Positions 11,968 through 23,855 of a stretch of 64,000 nt of DNA are shown piece after piece (position 1 is the first letter of the stretch; each line of letters opens with the position of its first letter). The DNA is from Selaginella tamariscina (Eukaryota > Streptophyta > Lycopodiopsida > Selaginellales > Selaginellaceae), in assembly GCA_003024785.1 (NCBI GenBank), contig PUQB01000393.1, forward strand, positions 62,001-126,000, given 5' to 3'. Both the position numbers and the translations under genes were made by a program. The notes under the pieces were generated by a model. The model was not told the DNA's origin. It did not search any database and saw nothing but the letters and a program-made list of their open reading frames with translations.

Positions 11968-14643
11968 ACCACCTCGATGTCCCGTTTTACATTGTAAAGA
12001 GAATACCATGTCCAGAAACTTGACTGGACAAGAAATTCACAACTAATACTTGTTGTTACTCCATGCCTCCTTTCCAGAGCAAGAAACAAACGCATCCTCG
12101 TATGCAAAATATTCACCTGTAATGTGTAAACACCCAAAGTGAAAACTAACTGCAAGTGCGTGCGTGGTGCGTGTGCGTGTGTAAGAGAGAGAGATCGTTG
12201 TTGACGCTACTATATATAAGCATACAAACATAAAGATTAACACATACACATGATGTATTTTCTCTACAAATATATATAACTATATAGAAAGACACGTAGA
12301 AATAACAAAAACGCATGTATATAAAATAGTAATGCCAAAGTGTAAGTACACATAATATGAACCATCTCTCTCTCTCTCTCTCTTATTTCTTTATGTTATA
12401 ACAAATCCAAGAGAGACAAGCCCACGGTTCGAGTCCTCCTACAGAGCAATGTATACTTGGTTAGAGTTCGAGCCTCGTGCTACCATACTCTTTCGAGAGG
12501 TTCGACCTTGGGACCTCTATGTTTCCATAACCCTGGGAGTTTACCTCCCGACCGTCAGATTTGTGAGTAAATCCAGTGCTTAGAACGGCGGAGATCGCCT
12601 CCAAACATCAAAGAGAACTTTGCCATTGCCCATAGTGTCATCTGCATATATTTAGTAACAATCAATATATACTAACTAGATTTTTTTGCCGTGGACTATT
12701 TAGAATATTTAATATATAACTATTTATGAATCATCAAACGTAATATATTATAATTAATCTAAATTCATTATACCTGTTCTCTTCTCGTGTAAAGACAGCC
12801 TATATGGACCATACGTAGCAGCTGCACCAAAAATTCACATTATACACGTATGGACATACATCGAAACACAAACATGTGCATTGTGTATGTTGTGTGCAGG
12901 CCAATATATTATACCTCGTATATCACACACACACGCACGCACACAGATACACACAGCGGTGTACGTGTGTATTACCTGCATCAGTACGGCGCCCAGATGG
13001 TAATATCTAAAATCCACCAATCATCTTTGGTGACTCGTACATGTTTACGATTTGTGAAACCCTTACAGCTAAACCTGGTTGTTGTTATATTAATAAAAGA
13101 AGAAAACAAATTTATTTATAATATATGTACTGCACATATATTGTGTGTGTGTGTGTGGAAAGATGAACATGATCCTAAAATGTACCTGGAGAGATAGAGT
13201 ACACCATTGGACTGCCAGATTCCCGGATCGCATTAGACACTTCATGAATCTACATTTATAAGTATATATTACAGATATTCAATGCGCATGCATACATAGC
13301 ATAAACGATACTATACACACACTTGGCATTTGTAGACACCTAATGTTATCACAACGCTCACATGTACACAGACACACATATACTTACCTCATCAAATTGT
13401 GGATTTTATGCTCCAAACACACAATCATGTTTAATGAATCAATGCCCCAAGATGCATATTGTTGATATAAGATTTTAAACATTTTCCCACCTTCATGTGT
13501 TGAGTTTACACCCAAAAGCACTTCTCCATCCATGGACATGCTGGGAATATCCCTTTGCGCTCTAGCCTTTGCCTAGAAAAACAGACATTTTTCACCAGAA
13601 GGCCCAAGTTGATCTTGTGAAGCCCTCAACTATACAATATATATATTGTGCGTGTGCGTGTGCGTATTAAATAAAGCAAGACAACACAAAATGAAAGACA
13701 CAATGTATTGAGTATTATACACGTGCATATATTATGTCGGTGTATGCATAGAATTTAGTAAAATAATTGCATATTTATACATAACTATGAACACAATATA
13801 TATTATATATATATATATAATATATATATAATTATATATATATATATAATATAATATCCAAAACTGGTGTTTTCCTCTTAATAGCAGCAGTGCTAATACC
13901 CCTCATGACATGAATACCAAGTTTAGGTCCCATTGCATGTATTTTTTCAGCAATAGGAGCGAACCCTTTACCATTCACTGTTGAAGGCCATCTTTTGGGG
14001 TCTGGTACAGGCCTCCCATACTCGTCTATAATGTCATAACCAGGTGTTTTAGCAGATGATTTACTAAACCATCCATGTTTAAGCTGACGGTACCACAAAT
14101 AATCAATCACTACATACTGCATTCAAAGTAGTATTAGTTACATATTATATATTATACACAACTAAATAATAAAAGCAATACATATTACAAGTTATTTGCC
14201 AAGAAAAGTTAGCTAAACATATTAATTATTATAATTAAATTAAATACTAGTTGTTTTTAATCGCTTTAGATTAAAATAACCTACTTCATAACCATGTGGT
14301 TTAAGCTTTTCTGCAACTATTTTTGCATTTTCCATAAACTCTTCAGATATTGTAAAAGAAAATGATCATATGAGTTCTATCCTCGAGGTGGTGTTGCGTA
14401 CCTTCCCCACCGACTCTACACAAACAAACATATGTACGTGAGTGTGTGTGTGTATGCGTGCGTGTGTAAGAATGTATGTGTTATTAAAAGGCCTGTGTGA
14501 ATATACATTGCTTCCCTTGTGAATATACATTAAGAGATCTCTCTCTCCACACACACACAAAAGATATGAGAAACTTACAAAAAGATTGTTGTGCTAAAGA
14601 AAATAATCAAGCAAGAGAATGTTTTCCTTGAAGCTTCTAACAT
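11968..14643 (-). pseudogene. GH27 alpha-galactosidase/arabinopyranosidase-like, decayed inverted copy
   Basis: This is the reverse-orientation paralogue of the gene at 56.0-59.2 kb. Recognisable exons are E1 14580-14643, E2 14285-14415, E3 13858-14116, E4 13388-13572, E5 about 13191-13253, E6 and E7 fused at about 12975-13080, E8 about 12782-12823, E9 about 12405-12641 and E10 11968-12116. E3 is uninterrupted and reads MGPKLGIHVMRG where the forward copy is frameshifted. E4 has lost part of its middle. The 3' half of E7 and the distal part of E6 are joined with the intron missing, so the E7 N-terminal half is deleted. Several exons carry small deletions. It is a pseudogene by structure, even if some single-base gaps are sequencing errors. 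Confidence 0.88.
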
Positions 14644-14837
14644 TTCAGTGTGGTATAAGCGAAGAATATAGTGACCGTAAGCTGTTAAACTTTCCTGAAA
14701 TATTAATCAACTTAGTATTCGCGCGTGTGTGTGTGTGTGTTTCTGTGAACGTATGTTTCTCTAAATTAATATATGTATGCATGTGTGTATATTGGATATG
14801 GACATGTGCATACACAGACACAAAGTAACTAATTATT

Positions 14838-14839
<2 letters not shown>

Positions 14840-14928
<89 letters not shown>
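14840..14928. repeat. Compound (TA)n(GA)n microsatellite
   Basis: About 18 TA units are followed by about 26 GA units, between the inverted kinase end and GH27 exon 1. The forward paralogous site (55.70-55.77 kb) carries the equivalent CT/TA tract, so the compound repeat predates the duplication. Confidence 0.95.
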
Positions 14929-14931
<3 letters not shown>

Positions 14932-15209
14932 GCGAAACATACTTGTTTATAACCAGTATCTTCTGCGTGTGGTGTCCGTTTGTCTCTGTTGAGTGTGAAA
15001 AAACAAGTTGCATCTTCTAAGCTACGTGTAACGATAGTTAGCCCAACACATACACACACATGTATAAGCATAATGTAAATAAAGCGTAAATAAAACCGTA
15101 ATTCTCATATGAAAATGTAGAAAGAATAGATTTCATTTAATCTATTAATCAATAAACTACTGAATTAAAGAATGAAGCTTACCAAATGATAAGCAAAGAA
15201 TCTAACCTT

Positions 15210-15266
15210 TTAAAAGGCTTGGAAGTAAGGGTGCTTTAGAGCTTCGTCCACTGAAATACGATCTTC
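15210..15266 (-). pseudogene. Last exon of PP2C-kinase gene, inverted stray copy
   Basis: This matches the terminal exon at 55345-55401, encoding [18 protein letters not shown] and the stop. Homology with the forward copy continues to about 15295, then breaks abruptly where the captured-gene element starts. The remaining kinase exons are absent here. Confidence 0.85.
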
Positions 15267-15297
15267 CTACAAAATGATGTAAGGACGATTTAAGGGC

Positions 15298-17260
15298 AAA
15301 CATTAGGGTACGCCATTCTTAGGGTTTCAAGAAGAGATGGGAATTGCGGAGCGCAAAGGAAGCGCATCGCCGGATCGAGGAAGCGCATCACCGGATCGAG
15401 AAAGCGCGGATGGATGGCCGCCATCACCGGATCGGAAGAGGCGGAGAGAGCCACCGGAGGAGGCATCTCGTAAGAAGCAGAAGGGAGCGCAAAAAGTTGG
15501 TTCATCAACAGGCAAGCAATCGTGGATGTCTATTGCACGCGCTAGGGCTTTGCTTAAGGAGTTGAGAAGCTACTGCTTCCTCAACGCTTTTGCCAGCAAC
15601 TCAAGGCGTTACTTGGACAAGCATCATTGTTCGGAGTGGCACCAGCAAGATCACTGTGGAAACAATTTAAAAAGAGATACGGGATGATCCAACAGGTCCC
15701 AAGAGCCATGCCTCCCTATGATCGGTAAGCATTCTTACTTGTTTTTGTGTTTAATATTATTGTTGTTCCAGGTTTAACAGAAACAACTTCCGAGTAAGGG
15801 AGGATACTCTGCGTGTAGTTGGAAGCTGTGTCTTAAAAGACGTCTACATTTCGGCTCGTCACCTTGGATTTCCAAACAGGAGAAATCGTCAGCTAGTATT
15901 TTCTCAAGACTTTTCTGTGTTTTTGCCCTTTTTATGCGGTACAAACCAGAGTGTGAGGACAGTCAGCAAGGACCGGAGTTCCGGGAGGAGGAGTTAAGGG
16001 AGGATGAGTCGGAGTCAGATGAATCGGAGTCGGATGAATCAGATGAACGTGATGAGGCCATCTTTCTGGATATGGAGTTTCCAGATGATGACGGTGATGC
16101 TGATTATCAGCCTACAGAGGAGTCAGACGTGGATATGAATGAATATGTCACCTCTTCTAAAAAGGAACAAATTGAACTTGAAACATCTGAGGAAGAGCTA
16201 ATCCTTTTCAATCCCGCTGTCATTCCGATATTTTGGTCTTACTACTTCCACTCAAGCATCCGGACTTTAAAGCTGGCGGTTGACATTAAAACCGTTGTTA
16301 AGCACCGAGATCTATTACAGGTATGCAAAGCTGGTTAATGTTTGAAACCTACACTGATATTAATACAGGTTTTTATGTATGTAGATGGCCACACCAAAGG
16401 CACTTCCAGCTTAGGGAAGGAAGCAAGGCTACCAGTATATTTACACGTATGTAACAGTTTCTTGTTTCCAAAACGACTTCTGCATGTGTTGTGCAGGCCA
16501 TGGACATGAGAGAATGGCGATATGGCATCTCGGAAATTGATGGGTATGTTGAGGTCGAGGGAAACGAGCTGCTTGAGTCCTCTCTCCATTCATTCCCTGA
16601 ATCACCCATGGAGCCACTATCAAAGGAGTTCACTTCCTCCTTCACAAAGCAGGAGGTCCGGGACAAGTTTCGGTCGTGGAGGGCATCCTTGCTATCAGAG
16701 CGCATTGTGATTCCGGACGGCTTGTACCCTGTTGGCCGATTTTACTACTGTACCAAGGTAAGTTTGATGAGTTACCAGATGTGTTTTGAGTTTTTTGAGT
16801 TTTTTGCTTTGAACAGGCATTGCAGATGCCAGGCTTTGAACGCAGCTTTGAGGCCCTTCCAATGGGAGCACTCAAGTTGTACTCAGGTTGGCTGTACATT
16901 TGATTGGTCAGCGAGTCAGCCGGTGGACTCCAAATAAGGTTTGGAAAAGGGTTCTTACTCATGAGTATGCCCACCGGCTGGTCAGCCTGCACCGCACTAT
17001 GGCCCATGGCCTCGTGGAGGTAAAGTAGCTTTTCCTGTAAAGAAGGGCTGGAGCTTCTAATTAGAACCTGAAGGGTCACTGGCTTGTTAGAATATATTAG
17101 AATCAAATCATGCTGTTTTAACAAGATTTAATATACGTGTACGTTGAAATCATCGTCTTTACCACTGATGCTCAACATTCTGGATCCCAAAAGACTCTCT
17201 CAAGAACTTACTGTCCTTGACTGCGACCTCTCCAGCCATCGCAACACAGGTATGGTGTTA
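15298..17260 (+). CDS. Unidentified multi-exon gene, probably mobile (captured-gene copy 2)
   Basis: I do not recognise the family. Open stretches with plausible splice sites are exon 1 15337-15724 (basic N-terminus with SPDR repeats and RKRRREPPEEASRKKQK, nuclear-signal-like), exon 2 15772-16320, exon 3 16385-16447, exon 4 16497-16757, exon 5 16817-17021, and an exon-like piece near 17150-17252. Exon 2 starts RFNRNNFRVRED and contains ISARHLGFPNRRNR; it shifts frame near 15930 into a very acidic run (ESDESESDESDERDE). Exons 4-5 give WRYGISEIDGYVEVEG, PDGLYPVGRFYYC, MPGFERSFEALPMGALKLYS and VSRWTPNKVWKRVLTHEYAHR. The sharp left edge equals that of the 7246 copy and it interrupts the inverted kinase copy, so it arrived by insertion. 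It looks like a nuclear protein gene carried by a transposon; function unknown. Confidence 0.5.
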
Positions 17261-17723
17261 GTGTCGAGCTACGGCAGATATTAAGATATATATTTATAAC
17301 ATTTTATATCTTAAAGGGTTAATAATATATTTATATATATATTTAAACTTCCAAGGGTATATAGACATTTCAGGGGTATATAGGTAACTTTCCTATGATA
17401 TTGTGACGTCTATATTTGTTTATATATACGCCTTTTGATAAACAGGAAGCTCATTACGGAGCATCTCTTACAGGACGGAGCTCCAAAAAGTTCCTACTTA
17501 CAATAATATATAAATAAATAAATAGATAGAGTGTGTGTGTGTGGTGTGTGTGCGTGTGTGAACAGATCTTATAAAATCTATATAATATACTTTGCTACAT
17601 GTATGTTATCGAGACATCTAACATTATTTATATACTTGTTCCAGAAGCTCTTTGATGAACAGAAAGCTCATTACAAAGCATCTCACACAGCAAAAAGCTC
17701 CCAATCTTGTGTGTGTGTGTGTG

Positions 17724-17781
<58 letters not shown>

Positions 17782-18718
17782 GTATGTCCAACAAATAACA
17801 TTAAAATGTATGACCTGACACTACTCTAAACAGACATCTCTCCTTTTACAATATATATTTATCTCACCAAACTCGATAGCCCACACACACCCATCTATAT
17901 TTGTATAGAGTATATATCCTTGGTGCATATTTTATTCACCTTGTTTGAAAGTGTGCATTGGTAGATGGGACTACTAATATTTGTTTTGTAGTTTAAGTTC
18001 TATTTGGGTTTACCATTTAAATTTAAAATATTGTTTATATTTTATAACATGTATTTTATAACATATAATTTGTAAAGTAAATTATGTTTTATCATTGAAA
18101 TTTTAATATGAATATACATATGTGTGTTTTAATTATACTATATATAAATTTCATTTAAGAATATAAAATTAAAATATAGTAATAATAACATAATTTTTAA
18201 AATTACATGTAGAATATGTAGCTTTCACACGTTTATGTATATGTATATCATTTAATAAATAGGGAAAATTATGTGTACTTGAAATCTATCTTATTTAAGT
18301 TAAAGCTTTAACGTAATTCATTTTTAATTAGAATAATTAATTATATATATAATTTATCAATTGAATGAAGTTTATTAGTAAATTTCCTAATAAATGAGTA
18401 AATATTAATGAATCTTATAATTTTCTAAATAGTTATATATATAATTGTTTAATTATGAACTTCTAATTGGTTGCATTTTGAATACCATAACTAATTATAA
18501 TTTTTATCAATTTTCAAACGTCTCATAGTTTTCTAATGTTCATCATAATTAGCAATATATTTACATAAATGTTTTCATGATATATTTTATATAAATATAA
18601 ATTTAGATGCATCATAATAAGTATCATTTACATATTTTCTTATCGTAAAACAAAAAATTAATATGAAAATGTGGCAAGCAATGTGATGTTAAAAACTTTT
18701 AAAATAATTATTTTTATA

Positions 18719-18782
<64 letters not shown>

Positions 18783-19377
18783 CACACGCGCACGTGAAGT
18801 AATAGGTTTATACCGGATGGAAACGAAGACGATGTAAAGATCTCTCTCTCTCTCACACACACACACATGCGCACGCACGTGGATGCATAACAGCTACAAA
18901 ACTGGCTGCAACCTTACGTATATTTCTTGATCATACTGTTAGATAAATGGACCGCACTCGTAGAAAGAGAGAGATTTTATACAGATTGACAAGGTTGGCA
19001 CCATGGAACTACCATGAATACCTAGTAAAACTTATTATTAAAATTTTAATACTTTCCAAAATCATAATGTCAAAGCACATAAGTATTTAAAGTAAAAAAT
19101 TTTAAAATGATAATAAATTCACTAGAAATATTCTTTTATAAAAGAAAAAAATCTAAAAATGTTTATTTATCAAGTTTATTATATATCTAATTCATCTATG
19201 ACATAGGATGTGTCTTAGTGTTTGGTTAATACATTTATAAGCTCTTGACAATCATATAACATTTGCATACAAATCACCAACACACGAGCACATCAGTAAC
19301 TTATTGAGAAACTATGTACTGTATGACGATGTGGGTTATGATCGTATAATATACTATTTAATAATACACAAAATACC
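17261..19377. other. AT-rich spacer with microsatellites and a short direct repeat
   Basis: No gene is supported. A segment around GAAGCTCATTACGGAGCATCTC (17449-17500) recurs as GAAAGCTCATTACAAAGCAT at 17655-17700, probably element-end debris. Microsatellites occur at 17528-17560 (GT), 17705-17790 (GT/CA/TA/TATG) and 18722-18780 (CT then CA), with a smaller CT/CA tract near 18840. The remainder is low-complexity AT DNA. Confidence 0.6.
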
Positions 19378-19615
19378 TGGCATAATATCAGTAGCACATT
19401 GCCTGACAATCTCTTGTTGAGTATTGTGTTCTTTAAGAGTGCTGTTGCTAACATCTGTTTAAAAGTTATTAGCAATAACCTTGTTTATATATATTGTAAT
19501 ACACTTGTGCGTGTTGTATGTAATATAAATACATATATACACGTATTATACCTGGTTGAGTGTATAAACGATAATTGCCAGAATTATACGACGGAATATT
19601 CATTACCTTCATAAC
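19378..19615 (-). pseudogene. PP2C exon 7/exon 6-end fragment, inverted
   Basis: Reverse complement of 51.75-52.0 kb. It covers the exon 7 equivalent (AACACTCAATCAA... to ATTATGCCAGG), the preceding intron, and the end of exon 6 encoding NLAIIVYTL. The local order is consistent with the long inverted duplication. Confidence 0.8.
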
Positions 19616-20139
19616 TGAATCCAAAGCTAGAAATTGGGCTTAGAATTTTGAATATTCTATCAGCTTGTTATTTGGTTTATCCATCCTGCATAATTAAGTT
19701 GTAACCAAGTTAAAGTCTTATACATGGAGGTAGGAGTATAAAATTATACTGTCGTGTATATAACCATGAGAGATGTTTATCTAAATAAAAAGTACACACA
19801 CACACATGATCTTAGTGATTGATCTTGGAGTGGTTTGGTGGCGGTTGTTGGTTCTTCATATGTACACAGATATAATTTAGTCTTCAAAAGGAACTGTATA
19901 TATGTTTTTATTAAAAATGAATTGCCCTTGTTAACAAGGACATTTGCAAAATATATATAGCATTATAATTATGCATGTATGTATTGTCTTTATTTCAAGT
20001 GATAACTATTTAACAAGACATGAACATTTCTTGGGCATTAAGGATGGTATTTTGTTTGAATTTTAAAAAACCTGTACGGAAGTGCCCACGAATGTTTGTA
20101 TGGAACTATATGGCAGTGTGCAAGCTTCAACACACCAAT

Positions 20140-20260
20140 TAGCCATCCCCTTTTGTTCATGTTGAGCGGTTGAGGAAACATTCATCAACGTAAGTAAGTT
20201 ATATTAAATGTGTGTATGTATAACTAGTTAATCTGCCATATAACATAAACCTAAACTTCT
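20140..20260 (+). pseudogene. Internally deleted PP2C fragment, forward orientation
   Basis: A piece of exon 1 (GTTGAGCGG, compare 50206-50214) is joined directly to the end of exon 3 (ACATTCATCAACGTAAG, compare 50838-50856) and its following intron start with a GT-rich tract. About 600 bp between are missing. Its orientation is opposite to the neighbouring inverted PP2C scrap, so the left arm was further rearranged. Confidence 0.7.
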
Positions 20261-20639
20261 ATAATAATGATTAATGATTCATGAATTACAATTTAATAGA
20301 ATATGCATTTTTATTACCACCATAAAGTTTGATATGACAAAAAGAAACACGTTTATTCAAAACTGTGTTACGGCTTAATTTCTTAAAGATTATTTAATCG
20401 ATAAAGAATCAACTTAACTAATGTTGTGTTTCAATACTTGTGTCCATATATATATGTATAGGTATTCATGCTCATGTGCATGCACTTGAACATATATAAA
20501 ATAAAAAAACTTTTGAAGTTGTGGATATTATACAATCTTATATATATACATGTGTGTGCTTATGTGTATATATATATATATGTGTGTGTGTGTGTAATTT
20601 TGTGAATTAACTAATTGGCAAAACAAATTGTCTCAACTT

Positions 20640-22859
20640 TGCTAGGGTCATGCATCGCCTTTAATGCCGAGGATCGTTAATATTATATCTTGAAAAATAG
20701 AATTGAACTTGCAATTTTCTAAATCATGCACATGTAAAAGAATGTGCATATTTTATAAGGTTGCAGGATCAAACCTCACTAAAACAAGGTTAATATTGTA
20801 TATTAAAAAAGGAATTGAATTCTCAACCTTCTAGGCCATGCACATTCCTAACAACTTTCTAAGTCATGCACCATTGACACCATGACCCATGCATAGTCTC
20901 AGATGTGCATGGCTTAGAATGTTGTAAGTTCAATTCAAGATACAATGTGTTGATGATAGTGGTTGCTAGTTCGATTCCTTTGCTAGGGCCATACACCATT
21001 TTTGGTGCCAAAGATCATTAATATTACATGTTGAAAAAGGAATTGAACTCTCAACCTTCTAGGTCACGTTGCACCTGGGATTATTAATATTATATCTTGA
21101 AAAACAAATTAAACTTCTAACATTCTAGGTCATGCTATGTCCTCAGCACCGAGGATCATTAATATTATATTTTGAACAAGGAATTAAACTTTTAACCACT
21201 GAGGATTTATTAATTTTGTATATTGAAAAAAGAATTAAACTCACAACCTTATGGGTGATGCACCATCATAGTTCATATGGTTGAACTTCACTAAGCAAAG
21301 TTAGTATTGTACATTCAAAAAACAATTAAACTCTCAACCTTTTGAGCCATGTGCAATGATGGAGTATGGCTTAGAAGACTATGAATTTAGATTCATTTTT
21401 TAGTACAAGGCATCAATGATGATGCAGGTTGCAAGTTCAATTCCTTTTTTAAGATATAAGGTTGTTATAGTTTTTATTAATCTTAAAAGGCTGTTATAGT
21501 TTTTATTATGATTGTTCTTTATTTTAAATGTTGATTATTATACATGTTTGCTTAATGCACTTAGGTATCTATTGACGGTTCGATTGGGTGTCATTAGATA
21601 CTTGTAAAAAACTCTAGGCGAAACTAGCACTTTTATTTAAAAAAAAAAAAAAACTTTTAGCTTTATTTTTTGTGTCTTGGTTAGATTCCTAGCAAGTTCC
21701 AATGAATTTTGACATGTCGGATATAGGTAAAAACACCCCTAAGGTTGCCTTAACCCCACACCCGTCAATGTGTCATTAGGTTAAACTCACTAAGTATATT
21801 CTTATTAGGAATGAAACAAGAAATTGGGGGGGGCTTTGTCACATATATTAAATAGGATATATAGTGAGATTTCTTATGTTCATAACTAAATTCTTAATAT
21901 TGTACCTTGAAAAGGGAATCAAGGCCGAAACCTTCTAAATGATGTAATGAAAGTTCTTAGGTTTATAATTGAATTGTTAATATTGTACCTTGAAAAAGGA
22001 ATTGAGTCCGAAACCTTCTAAGCCATGTAGTGAGAGTTCATAGGTTCATAATTGAGTTATTAATATTGTACCTTTGAAAAAAGAATTGAACTCGGAACCT
22101 TCTAAGCCATCATCATCCTCATTAAGGATGGATGATGGTGGATGACTCATAAGTTCAACCTTACTAAGGCGAAGTTAATATTGTATTTTGAAAAAGTAAT
22201 TGAACCTATAACCTTCTGAACCATGCACCATCCTTGTTATGACCCATATAACGAATCAAAAAATATTCTCTAGAAAGGTATAAGCTAGAATATTCTTAGG
22301 GAGCTATACCTAGATCTAAGGGAGAATTAAGGGCACCCAAAGATTGGAAGCCTTTTTGGAGAGCAACGTGTGGAGACTAGAGACAGCTCGGGGGAGGTCG
22401 AGTGGTTTGGTGAGGGTCTCTAATTTGTACATAGTGGTGCCTAACAATCCTCAACAAGTTGCAAGTTTGAAACTCGCTAGGGCAAGGCTAATATTATAGT
22501 TTCAAAAATGAATTGAACTCACAACTTTTTAGGCCATGTACCATCCAGATGGCTAAAATGTTACAAATTCAAACCTTGTTAAGTTAGATTAATTTTGTAG
22601 CTTGAAAAAAGAATTGAACTCACAACCTTTTGCCTTTTGGGCCCTTTGCCAATGAAGGATGTGAGTTCAAACCTTGTTAAGGCGAGTTCAAACTTTGCTA
22701 ATAGCTTCAAAAAGGAATTAAACTCATAACTTTTTGGCCCTTCACATGCATGGTTCCAAAAGGTTACAAGTTCACACCTCACTAGGGAGCTTAATTCTTT
22801 TAAAGTTATAATACTAGGGAATTCGATTCTTTTAAAGCTAACTCACAACCTTTTGGAGC
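20640..22859. repeat. Field of degenerate ~90-110 bp repeats
   Basis: A motif of the form TTAATATTGTA-CTTGAAAAAGGAATTGAACTC-CAACCTTCTAGGCCATGCACCAT recurs with heavy divergence at about 20666, 20786, 21020, 21080, 21157, 21210, 21298, 21893, 21965, 22055, 22165, 22485 and 22590, and partly inverted at 20895 and 21400. It continues outside the LTR element to about 24.9 kb. Read on the minus strand, the core looks like a compressed RNA-polymerase-III promoter (TGGCCTAGAAGG, then GAGTTCAATTCC). It is not a coding region. Confidence 0.75.
21490..21890 (+). mobile_element. Truncated LTR fragment of the local LTR family
   Basis: This begins TGTTATAGTTTTTATTATGA, close to the TGTCATAGTTTTTACTATGA start of the solo LTR at 29.6 kb. 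It continues through the same landmarks (GCACTTAGGTATCTA, GGTGTCATTAG, a G-run, GTCACATATATTAAAT), then fades into the degenerate repeat field near 21890. The 3' two thirds of the LTR are missing. Confidence 0.75.
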
Positions 22860-22864
22860 CACGG

Positions 22865-23035
22865 TGTCATAGTTCTAACCTGGTGAGTTGACTACTTGAG
22901 TAAAGATTGTGGGATATGTGGGATATGTGGGCAAAAGACCCAAGCAAACTTGAGTCATCACGACTAGGGGCCCTCTCATAAACACTAATTGACCCCTTTG
23001 TCTAGTTGGCATAAGGGGAGAGAAAGGTTCTGACA
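22865..23035 (+). repeat. Short 5' LTR of TRIM-like element
   Basis: 171 bp with TG/CA ends (TGTCATAG...TCTGACA). It is closely similar to 23694-23855, sharing the AACCTGGTGAGTTGACTAC and GGGGCCCTCTCATAAACAC landmarks. Confidence 0.8.
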
Positions 23036-23037
23036 TT

Positions 23038-23049
23038 TGGTATTAAAGC
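23038..23049 (+). promoter_or_regulatory. Primer-binding-like site (initiator-Met type)
   Basis: TGGTATTAAAGC lies two bases after the short 5' LTR. It differs by two bases from TGGTATCAGAGC, the usual plant initiator-Met primer site. Confidence 0.65.
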
Positions 23050-23100
23050 GGTCTCGGGTTTGATTCTCATTAGGGGATGAACTTTGAGTAAAGCTCACGC

Positions 23101-23345
23101 CAAGCGGCTCGATCACATGTGTACAGCCAAGCGGCTCTATGATCGCCTTTGGCCCAATTGACATGTGATGTGAGTACATCCAGCTTGCTCGATCACATGT
23201 GTACAGCCAAGCGGCTCTATGATCGCCTTTGGCCCAATTGACATGTGATGTGAGTACATCCAGCTTGCTCGATCACATGTGTACAGCCAAGCGGCTTTAT
23301 GATTGCCTTTGGCCCAATTGACATGTGATGAGAGTACATCCAGCA
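23101..23345. repeat. 80-bp tandem repeat array
   Basis: Three consecutive units with an exact 80-base period are anchored at GATCGCCTTTGGCCCAATTG (23141, 23221) and its variant at 23301. Further rearranged partial units run to about 23620. They lie inside the TRIM-like element. Open frames over the array are repeat translations. Confidence 0.9.
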
Positions 23346-23693
23346 AGCTGGGTGTGAGCCAAATGCCTCTAGTTGCACCTTTTAGAAGGAAGGGCATGTG
23401 ATGAGAGTACATCCAACAAGCTAGGTGTGAGCCAAATGCCTCTGGTTGCACCTTTTAGAAGGAAGGGCATGAGTATCTTGATCACATGTGTACAGCCAAG
23501 CAGCTCTACGATCGCCTCTGGCCCAATTGACATATGATGTGAGTACAGCTAGCAAGCTGGGTGTGAGCCAAACGCCTCTAGTTGCACCTTTTAAAAGGAA
23601 GGGCATGAGTAGAAATGCCTCTGGCTGCACCTTCTAGTAGCAACCCCTTGAGTTTGTGGATGGGGGCATTCACTTTCTCAAATGGGTGGAGAG

Positions 23694-23855
23694 TGTCATA
23701 ATTCTAACCTGGTGGGTTGACTACCTGAGTAAAGATTGTGGGATATGTGGGCAAAAGACCCAAGCAGACCTAGGTCATCACAACTAGGGGCCCTCTCATA
23801 AACACCAATCAACCCTTTGCCTAGTTGGCATAAGGGAGAAGGAAAAGTTGTGACA
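23694..23855 (+). repeat. Short 3' LTR of TRIM-like element
   Basis: 162 bp matching 22865-23035, preceded by the purine-rich AAATGGGTGGAGAG (23680-23693), a good polypurine-tract candidate. Confidence 0.75.

Noticed and set aside
15800..15930. DNA cytosine methyltransferase hint from ISARHLGFPNRRNR
   Set aside because: It vaguely recalls the GxPQRRxR block of C5-methyltransferases, but no PCQ, ENV or other catalytic motif is visible nearby.
23101..23620. CRISPR-like regular repeats
   Set aside because: The 80-bp units are contiguous tandem copies without unique spacers, inside a plant LTR element.
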